DNA of 64,000 nt from a virus. Both the position numbers and the translations under genes were made by a program. Shown in pieces: positions 16,901 through 24,375 of the stretch (position 1 is its first letter; every line of letters starts with the position of its first letter). The notes beneath the pieces were generated by a model, which was given only the letters and a program-made list of their open reading frames with translations, ran no database searches and was not told where the DNA came from. The DNA lies in IMG/VR virus record IMGVR_UViG_3300024308_000027, positions 1 to 64,000 of that record. One strand, 5' to 3'.

Positions 16901-17394
16901 AAATTCTAGTCTCAACAAGCGCTAAGCGTAGTATGCCTGAAGTTGGAAAAGTTTATTGGCTGAGAGAAAAGCAAGAGTTTGCGGTAAGAGGCCGCACTGT
17001 AGGACAGTGGATTAAACACGAAAAAGCTGTGCGAGTTAAAAGCATACGTGCTGGAAAAATTACGGTAAAGAATGCTTTTGGTAATTCCAGTGTGACCAAA
17101 GTTATACCAATACTTGAAATTGGATCTAAGTTTATATTTGATAGTTATGTAAAACCTTCAAAGCAAAGTTCTGAGGAAAAGAATATTGAAACCACAGACA
17201 AAATTCTGAATGATGCTAAACTTAAAGCATTAAAGGAAAAACAAAAACAATTACGTAAAGAATTGTCTGCTGTTGAAAAGCAAATTGACAAACTAACTGA
17301 ATTACGCAAACCAGTAGATCGTGCTGGTAAAAATTCTGGTGGGTATGCTGAATTAGCTGCCTATATTTTAAAAGATGTTAAGAAATCGAAATAA
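16897..17394 (+). CDS. MKILVS-leader protein 5 (beta barrel plus coiled coil)
   Basis: 165 aa beginning MKILVSTSAKR at an ATGA overlap. Residues about 14-90 form short strands of a small barrel-like domain (VGKVYWLREKQEFAV..., VKSIRAGKITVKNAFG). Residues about 105-140 are a charged coiled coil (ALKEKQKQLRKELSAVEKQIDKLTEL). The protein after it has the same pieces in the opposite order, suggesting related bodies. The function is unknown, and the leader argues for the same delivery route as the ADP-ribosyltransferase. Confidence 0.7.
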   Translation: MKILVSTSAKRSMPEVGKVYWLREKQEFAVRGRTVGQWIKHEKAVRVKSIRAGKITVKNAFGNSSVTKVIPILEIGSKFIFDSYVKPSKQSSEEKNIETTDKILNDAKLKALKEKQKQLRKELSAVEKQIDKLTELRKPVDRAGKNSGGYAELAAYILKDVKKSK

Positions 17395-17404
17395 GGAAAT
17401 AAAA

Positions 17405-17812
17405 ATGAAGGTATTAGTGTCAACAAGTGCGGTTCCATCCAAATTAAAGGACGATAAAAAGTATGCTCAACTTTTGGCAAAAGTTGCCAAGTCTAAGGAT
17501 AAAGTATCTGACGCCAAACTCAAGTTGAAAGAAGCTGAAAAAGAATTAGCGGCTGATATAAAAGAAGCCGATAAATACAAAGTTTCTGTCACAGGCAAGC
17601 CAAAACCTAAGTTACCTAAAGTTGGAAATACTTATGTAATGCAGAGACTTGCACAAATCGGCACAGACAAAGCAAAACCAGCATGGAAACCTGTGGCTAC
17701 CGTACAAATTGTTTCAGTGGATCAAAAAGAAATTAAATTCAAACGTCCACCATCCACTTCCGTGTATTCAGTAAATACAAAAGATTTGGGTAAGACCGTT
17801 AAGTTTCAATGA
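17405..17812 (+). CDS. MKVLVS-leader protein 6 (coiled coil plus beta domain)
   Basis: 135 aa. ATG 17405 is preceded by AAGGAAAT and yields MKVLVSTSAVP. A helical coiled-coil segment (about 15-60, rich in Lys/Ala/Asp) is followed by a beta domain (LPKVGNTYVMQRLAQIGTD..., VATVQIVSVDQKEIKFKRP). VGNTYVM and the VQIVSVDQKEIKFK strand echo VGKVYWL and VKSIRAGKITVK of the preceding gene. It is the last gene before a strong terminator, so the leader genes form one closed unit. Confidence 0.7.
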   Translation: MKVLVSTSAVPSKLKDDKKYAQLLAKVAKSKDKVSDAKLKLKEAEKELAADIKEADKYKVSVTGKPKPKLPKVGNTYVMQRLAQIGTDKAKPAWKPVATVQIVSVDQKEIKFKRPPSTSVYSVNTKDLGKTVKFQ

Positions 17813-17822
17813 TCCAATATTT

Positions 17823-17849
17823 AAAGCTGGCTTCGGTCAGCTTTTTTTA
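17823..17849 (+). terminator. Intrinsic terminator with UUCG loop closing the leader operon
   Basis: AAAGCTGGC-TTCG-GTCAGCTTT folds into a stem of about nine pairs (one G-T) and is followed by a T run reaching 17848. This is one of the clearest terminators in the window. Confidence 0.92.
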
Positions 17850-17882
17850 TGTCTGTACACTTCAACATTTCTTGTTATACGC

Positions 17883-17896
17883 ATACTGTAAATCCA
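17883..17896 (+). promoter_or_regulatory. ATACTGTAAATCCA leader motif, copy 1
   Basis: The motif lies 36 bases upstream of the ATG at 17919, right after a terminator. The same 14 bases occur at 18343 at exactly the same distance from the next gene. It may be a phage promoter (-10-like TACTGT, with TTCAAC 17 bases upstream) or a conserved leader. The function is inferred. Confidence 0.5.
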
Positions 17897-17918
17897 TAGG
17901 TAATTAAGGAGAAAACTA

Positions 17919-18338
17919 ATGATAGTGCCTGATTGGTTAAAAGAATTACCTAACAAAAAGTTGTGTCGTTACACAGAAAACAGTGAGAAACTTAGTGCAT
18001 CTTTTTCACATCATCACATAAAGCCTGACAACCCAATTTATAAGCGGTTGCAGTCTCTTGTAGGTGCTGATATTATTCACGCACGATACAATGAATATGC
18101 ACTTGATGATCATATTAGTGAACATATTGATAGTGCCTTTCCAAACGCACACACTTTTATTATTGAACTAACGCAAGATAAAAGATTGTGGCGGGAAGGC
18201 GGATCATTGTTATTTATGCAAAGCAGTGAACTACCTTACGTTATAATGATGCCACCTAATACAAAACACAAGGTATTGAAGGGAGATACGGTAAGAAGAA
18301 CTGTTGTATTTTGGGCAAATGTTGAAGTACCTGCCTAA
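17919..18338 (+). CDS. 2OG-Fe(II) oxygenase-like protein
   Basis: 139 aa. The spacing fits a minimal 2-oxoglutarate/Fe(II) dioxygenase jelly roll: His69-Ile-Asp71 (SEHIDSAF, the HxD iron ligands), distal His117 (PPNTKHKVL) and Arg127 ten residues later (the usual 2OG anchor in HX10R). GGSLLFMQ and VIMMPPNTKH match the strands around the second ligand. Phage members of this fold modify nucleic acid bases or proteins; the substrate here is unknown. It is short for the family. AAGGAGAAA precedes the start. Confidence 0.6.
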   Translation: MIVPDWLKELPNKKLCRYTENSEKLSASFSHHHIKPDNPIYKRLQSLVGADIIHARYNEYALDDHISEHIDSAFPNAHTFIIELTQDKRLWREGGSLLFMQSSELPYVIMMPPNTKHKVLKGDTVRRTVVFWANVEVPA

Positions 18339-18342
18339 TAAC

Positions 18343-18356
18343 ATACTGTAAATCCA
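18343..18356 (+). promoter_or_regulatory. ATACTGTAAATCCA leader motif, copy 2
   Basis: It is identical over 14 bases to the copy at 17883 and lies 36 bases before the ATG at 18379. The following GGAGAAAACTAATG is also shared, so the whole leader appears duplicated. Confidence 0.5.
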
Positions 18357-18378
18357 AGGTTAATACAGGAGAAAACTA

Positions 18379-18795
18379 ATGGTTAAACTAACACCTTATC
18401 TTGTGTCCATTTCTTTATTACAGGACAATTTAGAAATTGCTGTATTGTCAGAAGGCCCATTTGTTCAGTATTATTTTACAGACACAATTACCAAAATAGA
18501 TTCTTGTGTTATGGTTCCACTTCCAGAATCCATAATGCAGGAAGCAGACTGCAACACTGAACTTCAGTCAAAAATAATTCAGATTGTCCAACATGCTTTA
18601 GAATCCTCTACTAATCCTGATGATATTCTGGACGATCTTGAAAGAGAAATCAATGTCCTCATATTTGATTCGCTTTCAATAAAACAAAGTTTGCAAGCAC
18701 TCGAAACAACGGTTACAGGTTGCATGGAATCAGTTCGCCAAAACATTTTAAAAAGCGATGACGTAATTCGCAATCTTATTCTTCAAAACAACTAA
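18379..18795 (+). CDS. Hypothetical protein, acidic
   Basis: 138 aa with a GGAGAAAA ribosome binding site. A strand-rich N-terminal part (LVSISLLQDNLEIAVLSEGPFVQYYF) is followed by acidic helices from about residue 50 (ILDDLEREINVLIFDSLSIKQSLQ). No known motif is seen. It lies ten bases before thymidylate synthase and shares its orientation. Its leader is a near copy of that of the preceding oxygenase-like gene. Confidence 0.65.
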   Translation: MVKLTPYLVSISLLQDNLEIAVLSEGPFVQYYFTDTITKIDSCVMVPLPESIMQEADCNTELQSKIIQIVQHALESSTNPDDILDDLEREINVLIFDSLSIKQSLQALETTVTGCMESVRQNILKSDDVIRNLILQNN

Positions 18796-18805
18796 GGAAA
18801 TTTCG

Positions 18806-20065
18806 ATGACTAAATCTCCACCTGGAAAATTAAAACAAGGTTACGCATTATTTGGTGACGCAGTTCCTGCAAACCAATTTGACTTTGACTTTTTAGCTCT
18901 TGCCGAAAAAATTCTGAACAACGGCACATCTTCATCTAACAGAACTCAGCAAGACACCATTAAAACTTTTGGTGAACATTTAGCTTTAGATCTGTTTAGC
19001 GGCTTTCCAATGCCTACAACCAAACAATTGTTTTTAAGGGGAACCGCAAAAGAGTTACATTGGTTTTTAGATGGCAAAACAAACATCCAAGAACTTTTGG
19101 ATGAAGATGTTCACATTTGGGATGGTTGGGCAAATGCTAATGGCGATCTTGGCCCAGTATACGGTGAGCAGTGGCGAGGTCGTGAAGAAATTCATCGTGT
19201 TGTCTCAACAGATCCTTACTTTGAAACAAAGTTTGATTACTTACGTTCATTGTCAGATGATGTTTGCGATCAAAACGATTCACGCTTGCAAGGCCAATCA
19301 ACTTATTCTTACGAGTATTTTGATAACCCTGCTACTCAAGTACGTTCGCATTATTTCATTCGCAAATTTGATCAGATCAAAAACGCGATCTATCGTTTAA
19401 AGAACTATCCAGATTGTCGTCGTATTATTGTGGATGCTTGGAATCCAAACGTAATTCCTGTTGATGGATTGCCACCAAAAGATCAGGTTGAAATTGGTAA
19501 GCAAGCATTACCTGCCTGTCACACAATTTTCCAATTTGGTTCTGCCGATGCTGGCGAAAACATTATGGGAGAACGTGCAATTCATAATGTTTACACAATT
19601 GACGGTCAAACAACAATCAACGGTTTTCCAGTAGAATATACTGAAAATGAATTGTATGAAATGTCCGAAGTAAGTTTGCTAAAAATTCTGGCTTCAATGA
19701 GCGGTCTTGTTGAGACTAAACGCGAATTAAGTTTAGCCATGTACCAGCGCAGTCAAGATTTATTTTTGGGCGCTCCATTTAATATAGCAAGCTATGCAAT
19801 GCTAAATGGCTATGTTGCTGCCGTCACCGGAATGATTCCTCGTAAACTGGATATTTTTGTTGGTGATACTCACATATACAAAAATCACATTGAAGCATTT
19901 AAGAAACAAGGTAGCAATCTGGAAAACTCTAAATCGCTGCCGCTGTTAATTACTTTTGGTGTTGGCCCTCAACAAAAAACTGATCTGCGTGGTCTTGGCA
20001 AACAAAACTATCGCGTAGTAGGTTATCAACACTGCGGTCATATTCCAGCTGATGTAGCAATTTAA
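18806..20065 (+). CDS. thyA: Thymidylate synthase (ThyA family, enlarged)
   Basis: 419 aa. It converts dUMP to dTMP using methylene-tetrahydrofolate, feeding phage DNA synthesis. The family signatures are all present: a GPVYGEQWR segment (116-124), CRRIIVDAWNP (204-213), catalytic Cys238 in ALPACHTIFQF, YQRSQDLFLGAPFNIASYA (313-331), and the C-terminal DIFVGDTHIYKNH. The usual bacterial enzyme is about 264 aa. The extra length lies mainly in insertions between about 131-185 and 246-305. A terminator-like hairpin follows. Confidence 0.95.
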   Translation: MTKSPPGKLKQGYALFGDAVPANQFDFDFLALAEKILNNGTSSSNRTQQDTIKTFGEHLALDLFSGFPMPTTKQLFLRGTAKELHWFLDGKTNIQELLDEDVHIWDGWANANGDLGPVYGEQWRGREEIHRVVSTDPYFETKFDYLRSLSDDVCDQNDSRLQGQSTYSYEYFDNPATQVRSHYFIRKFDQIKNAIYRLKNYPDCRRIIVDAWNPNVIPVDGLPPKDQVEIGKQALPACHTIFQFGSADAGENIMGERAIHNVYTIDGQTTINGFPVEYTENELYEMSEVSLLKILASMSGLVETKRELSLAMYQRSQDLFLGAPFNIASYAMLNGYVAAVTGMIPRKLDIFVGDTHIYKNHIEAFKKQGSNLENSKSLPLLITFGVGPQQKTDLRGLGKQNYRVVGYQHCGHIPADVAI

Positions 20066-20072
20066 GATTTGT

Positions 20073-20094
20073 GGTGGGCTTTGTCCCACCTTTT
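20073..20094 (+). terminator. Intrinsic terminator after thymidylate synthase
   Basis: GGTGGG and CCCACC form a six-pair stem around a six-base loop and are followed by TTTT. It also places the next gene's ribosome binding site (GGAGG at 20101) immediately downstream. Confidence 0.8.
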
Positions 20095-20111
20095 CCAATT
20101 GGAGGTAGTTT

Positions 20112-20897
20112 TTGATCAGTCTATCTAAAAAAGCTGAATACAAAGAATTTATCAAGGCTGCCACGCAAAACAAATTAACCGACAACATATTAATGACTGG
20201 TAATCCGGTCGATACAATTTGTGTGATAACAACAAAATCAGATCGTTGGGGTAAAGTTGGAAAAGCTTACGGCCACAACTTCGATAAGAATGGTAAGAAA
20301 GTTGTATTTCTTCGTTTTATTGCCGAATTTCATTCTGTGGAATCTTTTTTATATCCAAGTCGTGAATGTAAAATAATTCATCAGCAAATTATGACTGAAG
20401 GTGGAATGCTGCAAACCAGCTCAGTATACACAAACCAAGACTACAAAGAAACTTTTTCAAAAGGCCGTGGACAAGTAGTGGTTATCCCACCTGATTTTGT
20501 AAAGAATCCAAAAGATGAACGCTACTTGCTTTACAGAACTTTAATGGATGAATTCCATTGGGGCCGTTCTTTCTTTGTTGGAAAGTTGGTTGTGCGCGAT
20601 ATGCTAGATTTGTGTTTGCATGATATTGCCAAGTTAATGGATATTCGACTAACTCCATATAGCGAACGTCCAACTCGTGTATTATCACAAAAAGATCTTC
20701 CGTTTAAAATAACAACTGGATCAGACATAAAAGCTGCTAACAAAATGTACAGTGGCTGCGAAATTGCTCTTACTGGTCAAGAACTCGGCAAAATCATTTG
20801 TGATTGGTTGAACGTACCACTGCTTTATACTGGTGACAATTCAAAATATTTTGTTACCTACATTGAACCTAAAAATAAGGGAAAGAGATCTAAATGA
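20112..20897 (+). CDS. Hypothetical protein with TTG start
   Basis: 261 aa. The start is a TTG at 20112, supported by an excellent GGAGGT ribosome binding site; no ATG occurs in a better place. It is a mixed alpha/beta protein with basic and aromatic residues (SDRWGKVGKAYGHNF, HWGRSFFVGKLVVRDM) and no membrane helix. Its N-terminal MISLSKKAEYKEF is not close enough to the MKILVS leader to be grouped with it. No family is recognised. The stop overlaps the next start. Confidence 0.7.
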   Translation: MISLSKKAEYKEFIKAATQNKLTDNILMTGNPVDTICVITTKSDRWGKVGKAYGHNFDKNGKKVVFLRFIAEFHSVESFLYPSRECKIIHQQIMTEGGMLQTSSVYTNQDYKETFSKGRGQVVVIPPDFVKNPKDERYLLYRTLMDEFHWGRSFFVGKLVVRDMLDLCLHDIAKLMDIRLTPYSERPTRVLSQKDLPFKITTGSDIKAANKMYSGCEIALTGQELGKIICDWLNVPLLYTGDNSKYFVTYIEPKNKGKRSK

Positions 20898-21334
20898 TCA
20901 TACGTCACTCCACTACACCAGAATCTTTCTTTCCACTGGCCGTAAGTCAAATGTCTTGGTTTGCTGGCTTAGAGGCAAATCAAATTGCAATGGCTATGGG
21001 AAGAAATTGGACTAATTGTTTACTATACACAAACTTGTTCGATGCTGCTAACGCACTGATTAAAATTGGAAGTCAGTATATGGTAGACAGTTTTCTTCCA
21101 CTTGGATTGCACTCTGAAGATGTTAAGCCCTTCGATTTTGTTATTGTACATCCTGAAATCTTTCAAGAACCTGAGTTAGCTATTAAGCAATTGGAAGCCA
21201 TTATAAAAACTTCTGATCAAGCTGGCCAGTTGTGTGACTTATTTATTTCCAGTGAAAACATTACACAGGTTAGTATTATACTTGCCAATCTTGGAATGCA
21301 AGCAGAATTCATCGAAATACAAATGGAGAACTAA
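20894..21334 (+). CDS. Hypothetical protein
   Basis: 146 aa, starting at an ATGA overlap with the previous gene. The alternating pattern of helices and hydrophobic strands (KPFDFVIVHPEIF, CDLFISSENITQVSIILANLG) suggests a small alpha/beta fold. No catalytic motif was seen. It is probably co-translated with its two neighbours. Confidence 0.62.
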   Translation: MIIRHSTTPESFFPLAVSQMSWFAGLEANQIAMAMGRNWTNCLLYTNLFDAANALIKIGSQYMVDSFLPLGLHSEDVKPFDFVIVHPEIFQEPELAIKQLEAIIKTSDQAGQLCDLFISSENITQVSIILANLGMQAEFIEIQMEN

Positions 21335-21336
21335 CA

Positions 21337-22284
21337 ATGAATATTATTCCAATGTCTTTACCTGAATTGCGCTTTATGCGTGATGCTTATTTAGATCGTT
21401 TAGTGAATAATGCTTCAGCCGCATCCGAAGCATTTACACCAAATTCCGTTGAAGCACTTAGTAAGTACGGTGACTTAATGAGTGTTGCTGCTGTTCTTAT
21501 GAAAGTTGATTCAGAGTCATCTATTCAATATGATCATTCCTACGACCTTACTCATTTATTTGGAACTGAAGGTTCAAAGAATTTTTTGGAAGTTGAAGTT
21601 CCCTTTAGTCACAGCAATGAACTGATTGAAGAATTTAAAACGGAGGCAGTAGGTAAAATTCAACTGCTTACCGAAAAAAACTCACAAACATTTATATTCG
21701 TGAGTGAAAGTTTCGTTCATGGCCGCCATGCGTATTTACTTTCCTTGTTTGAAACCTTAAAAAAGTTGGATCATCCAAAAGTAAAGGTTGTTATGGACGA
21801 GCGGTTGTACAAGGAGTATTTGGAATTCCGCATACACAACTACATAAATCAAAATTTTAAGTTTGGGACTCGATTTGCTTCCTCACTAAAATCCAATAAT
21901 CTTGGTGTAAAGTTTGTTAACGATTTTGAAGATGGTCAACAATCAGAAGATTCTACTATGTTCGACCCTGAAACCGCTTTCTTTCCAGATTCGGTATTTG
22001 AGGACAGCATAGATCCTCCAACCATTACACAAGATTTAATAAATAAGTGCAATGGCCGTTTCACTTTTAGCCCTAAACAACTTAGCACTTTCAAAATTCC
22101 TTATTTATTGCAACGAATTGTAATGCTGAAAGCTTATTACGCACAGCGTTATACAGTTGAGCAAGATCCTAATATCCAGCCAAACTTGCTAATCGTTAAT
22201 AGTTCTTTGCTAGGTCAGTTGATTGGTGAATTAAGATTACCGATGGATAAACGTATCTTTACCGAAGATTATTTTAAGGTGTAG
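21337..22284 (+). CDS. Hypothetical protein
   Basis: 315 aa with TGGAGA upstream. Largely alpha/beta. An acidic loop occupies about residues 200-240 (EDGQQSEDSTMFDPE...). QTFIFVSESFVHGRHAYLLSLFETL and VKVVMDERLYKEYLEF look like the central strands of a Rossmann-like half, but no nucleotide-binding loop is present. Unrecognised. Confidence 0.65.
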   Translation: MNIIPMSLPELRFMRDAYLDRLVNNASAASEAFTPNSVEALSKYGDLMSVAAVLMKVDSESSIQYDHSYDLTHLFGTEGSKNFLEVEVPFSHSNELIEEFKTEAVGKIQLLTEKNSQTFIFVSESFVHGRHAYLLSLFETLKKLDHPKVKVVMDERLYKEYLEFRIHNYINQNFKFGTRFASSLKSNNLGVKFVNDFEDGQQSEDSTMFDPETAFFPDSVFEDSIDPPTITQDLINKCNGRFTFSPKQLSTFKIPYLLQRIVMLKAYYAQRYTVEQDPNIQPNLLIVNSSLLGQLIGELRLPMDKRIFTEDYFKV

Positions 22285-22285
22285 C

Positions 22286-22780
22286 ATGGAAAACATTTTA
22301 ACTGCTTTAGAGATCATTCAAAAGAATTTAAAGTCAATTGCTTTGAACCCTATGATGTATGGCAATAGCTTGTTGCAAGAAACACAAACAATTTGCGATC
22401 AAGCCGTAAAGTCTGCTGAAAGTAAAGCATTAAACCTTAACGTCAATATTCTTTCTCCACAAACTCGTGAACAACTTCTTGAAATGTTTGAGAATTCACA
22501 AGAAGTTATTGCGTTGGAAGTAAGAAAAGCCTTAACTGATTTTATAGGTAAGCCAATTCCAGTATCTCATGCGGCCATAGAAAGAATGCACAATACGGTT
22601 GATAACTTTATCGGAATTGTTGATCGTGGCCCAATGAAAGATTGGAGATCTAATCGAGGTGAACGTCTTAAAGATACGCAAGAATATGTAGATCTTTATC
22701 TACTGAATTCTCAACTGCGGGATATTATTTTACGAAAGGCATCAGATTTCGAGGAAAAACGTAATGTGCCAACGGAATGA
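22286..22780 (+). CDS. Hypothetical helical protein
   Basis: 164 aa, AAGGTG ribosome binding site, one base after the previous stop. It is predicted almost entirely helical, with Leu/Ala/Glu heptad-like runs (REQLLEMFENSQEVIALEVRKAL) and no membrane segment. It overlaps the small gene at 22764 by 17 bases. Confidence 0.65.
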   Translation: MENILTALEIIQKNLKSIALNPMMYGNSLLQETQTICDQAVKSAESKALNLNVNILSPQTREQLLEMFENSQEVIALEVRKALTDFIGKPIPVSHAAIERMHNTVDNFIGIVDRGPMKDWRSNRGERLKDTQEYVDLYLLNSQLRDIILRKASDFEEKRNVPTE

Positions 22781-22862
22781 AGAATATCCAGATCCTGACA
22801 ACAAAAAATATTCTGATGACGAAACACATAAACGTGAAAGTCAAGGTGATGATTGGTCTTAA
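22764..22862 (+). CDS. Small acidic hydrophilic protein, 32 aa
   Basis: A 33-codon frame starts at ATG 22764 with GAGGAAAAA eight bases upstream, and its stop lies just before the ribosome binding site of the next gene. The product (MCQRNEEYPDPDNKKYSDDE...) is very hydrophilic and rich in Asp/Glu/Lys, without hydrophobic stretches. It exactly fills the gap between its neighbours, which is why I call it real. The function is unknown. Confidence 0.55.
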   Translation: MCQRNEEYPDPDNKKYSDDETHKRESQGDDWS

Positions 22863-22873
22863 GAGGAAATAAG

Positions 22874-23224
22874 ATGGCGGCAGATCCAAAACAAAAACAC
22901 GTTCAGTTTACTGAAGAACACATGGCAACAGCTTTTGGACTGCTGCTTGAAGAATATGAATCTTGGTCAAAGCGTTATATACGTGCAGGTAAAACTCCTC
23001 CACCAGTCAGTCAGCTACAAGCGTACAAACCTAACAACTTTGAAGCAAACATGGTCAGCATTAAGTACACAACAAGTTTGATTGAAAAGATGCGAAAAGA
23101 ATTACAGTATCTTGAGCAATCTGTTTGTAGTGCGCCACACGCAGAAACTGTTTTGAACATGTTGATTACTGTTGGTATAAGTCGTGAAGCACTCGACAGA
23201 AAAATCAATTCTACTCTGGAGTAA
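22874..23224 (+). CDS. Hypothetical protein
   Basis: 116 aa. ATG 22874 is chosen because AGAGGAAAT lies just upstream; an earlier in-frame GTG lacks a site. Two long helices (about 10-35 and 60-90) flank a Pro-rich turn (GKTPPPVSQL). C-terminal HAETVLNMLITVGISREALDRKI looks like a helical pair. No known family. Confidence 0.62.
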   Translation: MAADPKQKHVQFTEEHMATAFGLLLEEYESWSKRYIRAGKTPPPVSQLQAYKPNNFEANMVSIKYTTSLIEKMRKELQYLEQSVCSAPHAETVLNMLITVGISREALDRKINSTLE

Positions 23225-23227
23225 TTA

Positions 23228-23638
23228 ATGGAATTTAAAAAACTTAACGATAGAACACTCGAAGTGCATTTTCCGGCGCAAGGACAATCTGTATTCTACT
23301 ACGCAGGTCTTGTCGATCCAGAAATTTTGGCAAAACATCCAGAAACTCTTCATATCTGTTTAGTGCGTTTTCCAAAAGAAAAAGAAATACTTCCGACTAC
23401 TTATCAACGTAGAAAACAACGTAGAAATCTAAACAAGCAAATTTACGCTTACTTAGATCGAAAACATACTCAATTGGTCGGTAAGCCTTTTCCTCGTAAT
23501 TTGGTTTCTATATTTGCAGATCCTACAGATGGAACTATCGCACAGCGACAAGAATTCCTTGAAGGTTTCGCTGAAAAACATTCTTCTCATTTTAAAAAAG
23601 TGTTCACAGATATTTGGCTTCCCTTATTTATCTATTAA
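23228..23638 (+). CDS. Hypothetical protein with basic patch
   Basis: 136 aa, GGAG upstream. It starts with a beta N-terminal half (LEVHFPAQGQSVFYYAGL). A strongly basic stretch near residues 57-70 (YQRRKQRRNLNKQIYAYLDRKH) could contact nucleic acid. No recognised domain. Confidence 0.62.
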   Translation: MEFKKLNDRTLEVHFPAQGQSVFYYAGLVDPEILAKHPETLHICLVRFPKEKEILPTTYQRRKQRRNLNKQIYAYLDRKHTQLVGKPFPRNLVSIFADPTDGTIAQRQEFLEGFAEKHSSHFKKVFTDIWLPLFIY

Positions 23639-23647
23639 AGGAATATT

Positions 23648-23998
23648 ATGATGAATCAAACTGCAATCAATCTTATGCAAGAACTTGTATCTGTCATTGA
23701 CAGAATAAATAACAATATAGAACAATTAGTTGATGGTTTTGCAAAATCAGGTCAAACAAAAGATCATTGGAAATCATATTCTCTACTATCACTTGAGTAC
23801 GTGGAATCGACATTTTATATATCCTTTAATAGAAAGGTTATTTGGGATAGTGAAAATGATCAACACGGCTTACCAGAGAAATCGCTGCATGATTATCTGG
23901 TCGAACTTATGTACGCTCGATCTAGACCGAGCGCTTTGATAACTGAACAGTTACTAAAGGGTATTTCAGGACAACAAGATTTATTAAAGGAATCTTAG
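23648..23998 (+). CDS. Hypothetical protein
   Basis: 116 aa. There are two adjacent ATG codons; AAGGAAT favours the first. It starts with a long helix (ELVSVIDRINNNIEQLVDGFAK), then a short beta part (ESTFYISFNRKVIWDSEN). It resembles other small alpha/beta genes in this block in size, but I see no clear sequence relationship. Confidence 0.6.
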   Translation: MMNQTAINLMQELVSVIDRINNNIEQLVDGFAKSGQTKDHWKSYSLLSLEYVESTFYISFNRKVIWDSENDQHGLPEKSLHDYLVELMYARSRPSALITEQLLKGISGQQDLLKES

Positions 23999-24006
23999 GA
24001 AGAAAA

Positions 24007-24363
24007 ATGTCTAACCATCAACAAGTGTTTGCTTTTCTGGAAGATTACAGAGATCTTCAATACGAGTTTGACTCAAAATTACAAGAAGTTTTTGATGCGA
24101 ACCTTCCACTTAATAAAGACAAGCTGGATGAATTACTTAACGGTATTAACGAAAAACTTGCTCAAGATCCTGAATTAGTGTCAGTGCTTGCCATATTCTT
24201 AGCCTTAGACCGTGTATCAGAAAACAGAGTTTATTATCATGTAGATACTCGCTATATGAATGCCAATGGACGTTCACCTATGAGTGGTCTACGAATAACT
24301 TCGGCTAAAAATCTCGAAGAAGAAACAGAATTCCCTTTAAATAATTCCAGAAATTTTCTGTAA
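24007..24363 (+). CDS. Hypothetical acidic protein
   Basis: 118 aa, TAGGAAG ribosome binding site. Acidic and mainly helical up to about residue 75, then a strand segment (RVYYHVDTRYMNANGRSPMSGLRITSA). Unrecognised. Confidence 0.6.
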   Translation: MSNHQQVFAFLEDYRDLQYEFDSKLQEVFDANLPLNKDKLDELLNGINEKLAQDPELVSVLAIFLALDRVSENRVYYHVDTRYMNANGRSPMSGLRITSAKNLEEETEFPLNNSRNFL

Positions 24364-24375
24364 CTGAGGTGCGAA

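Noticed and set aside
20112-20150. MISLSKKAEYKEF as a leader-family member
   Set aside because: The MK[IV]LV core is absent, and the gene lies outside the closed operon.
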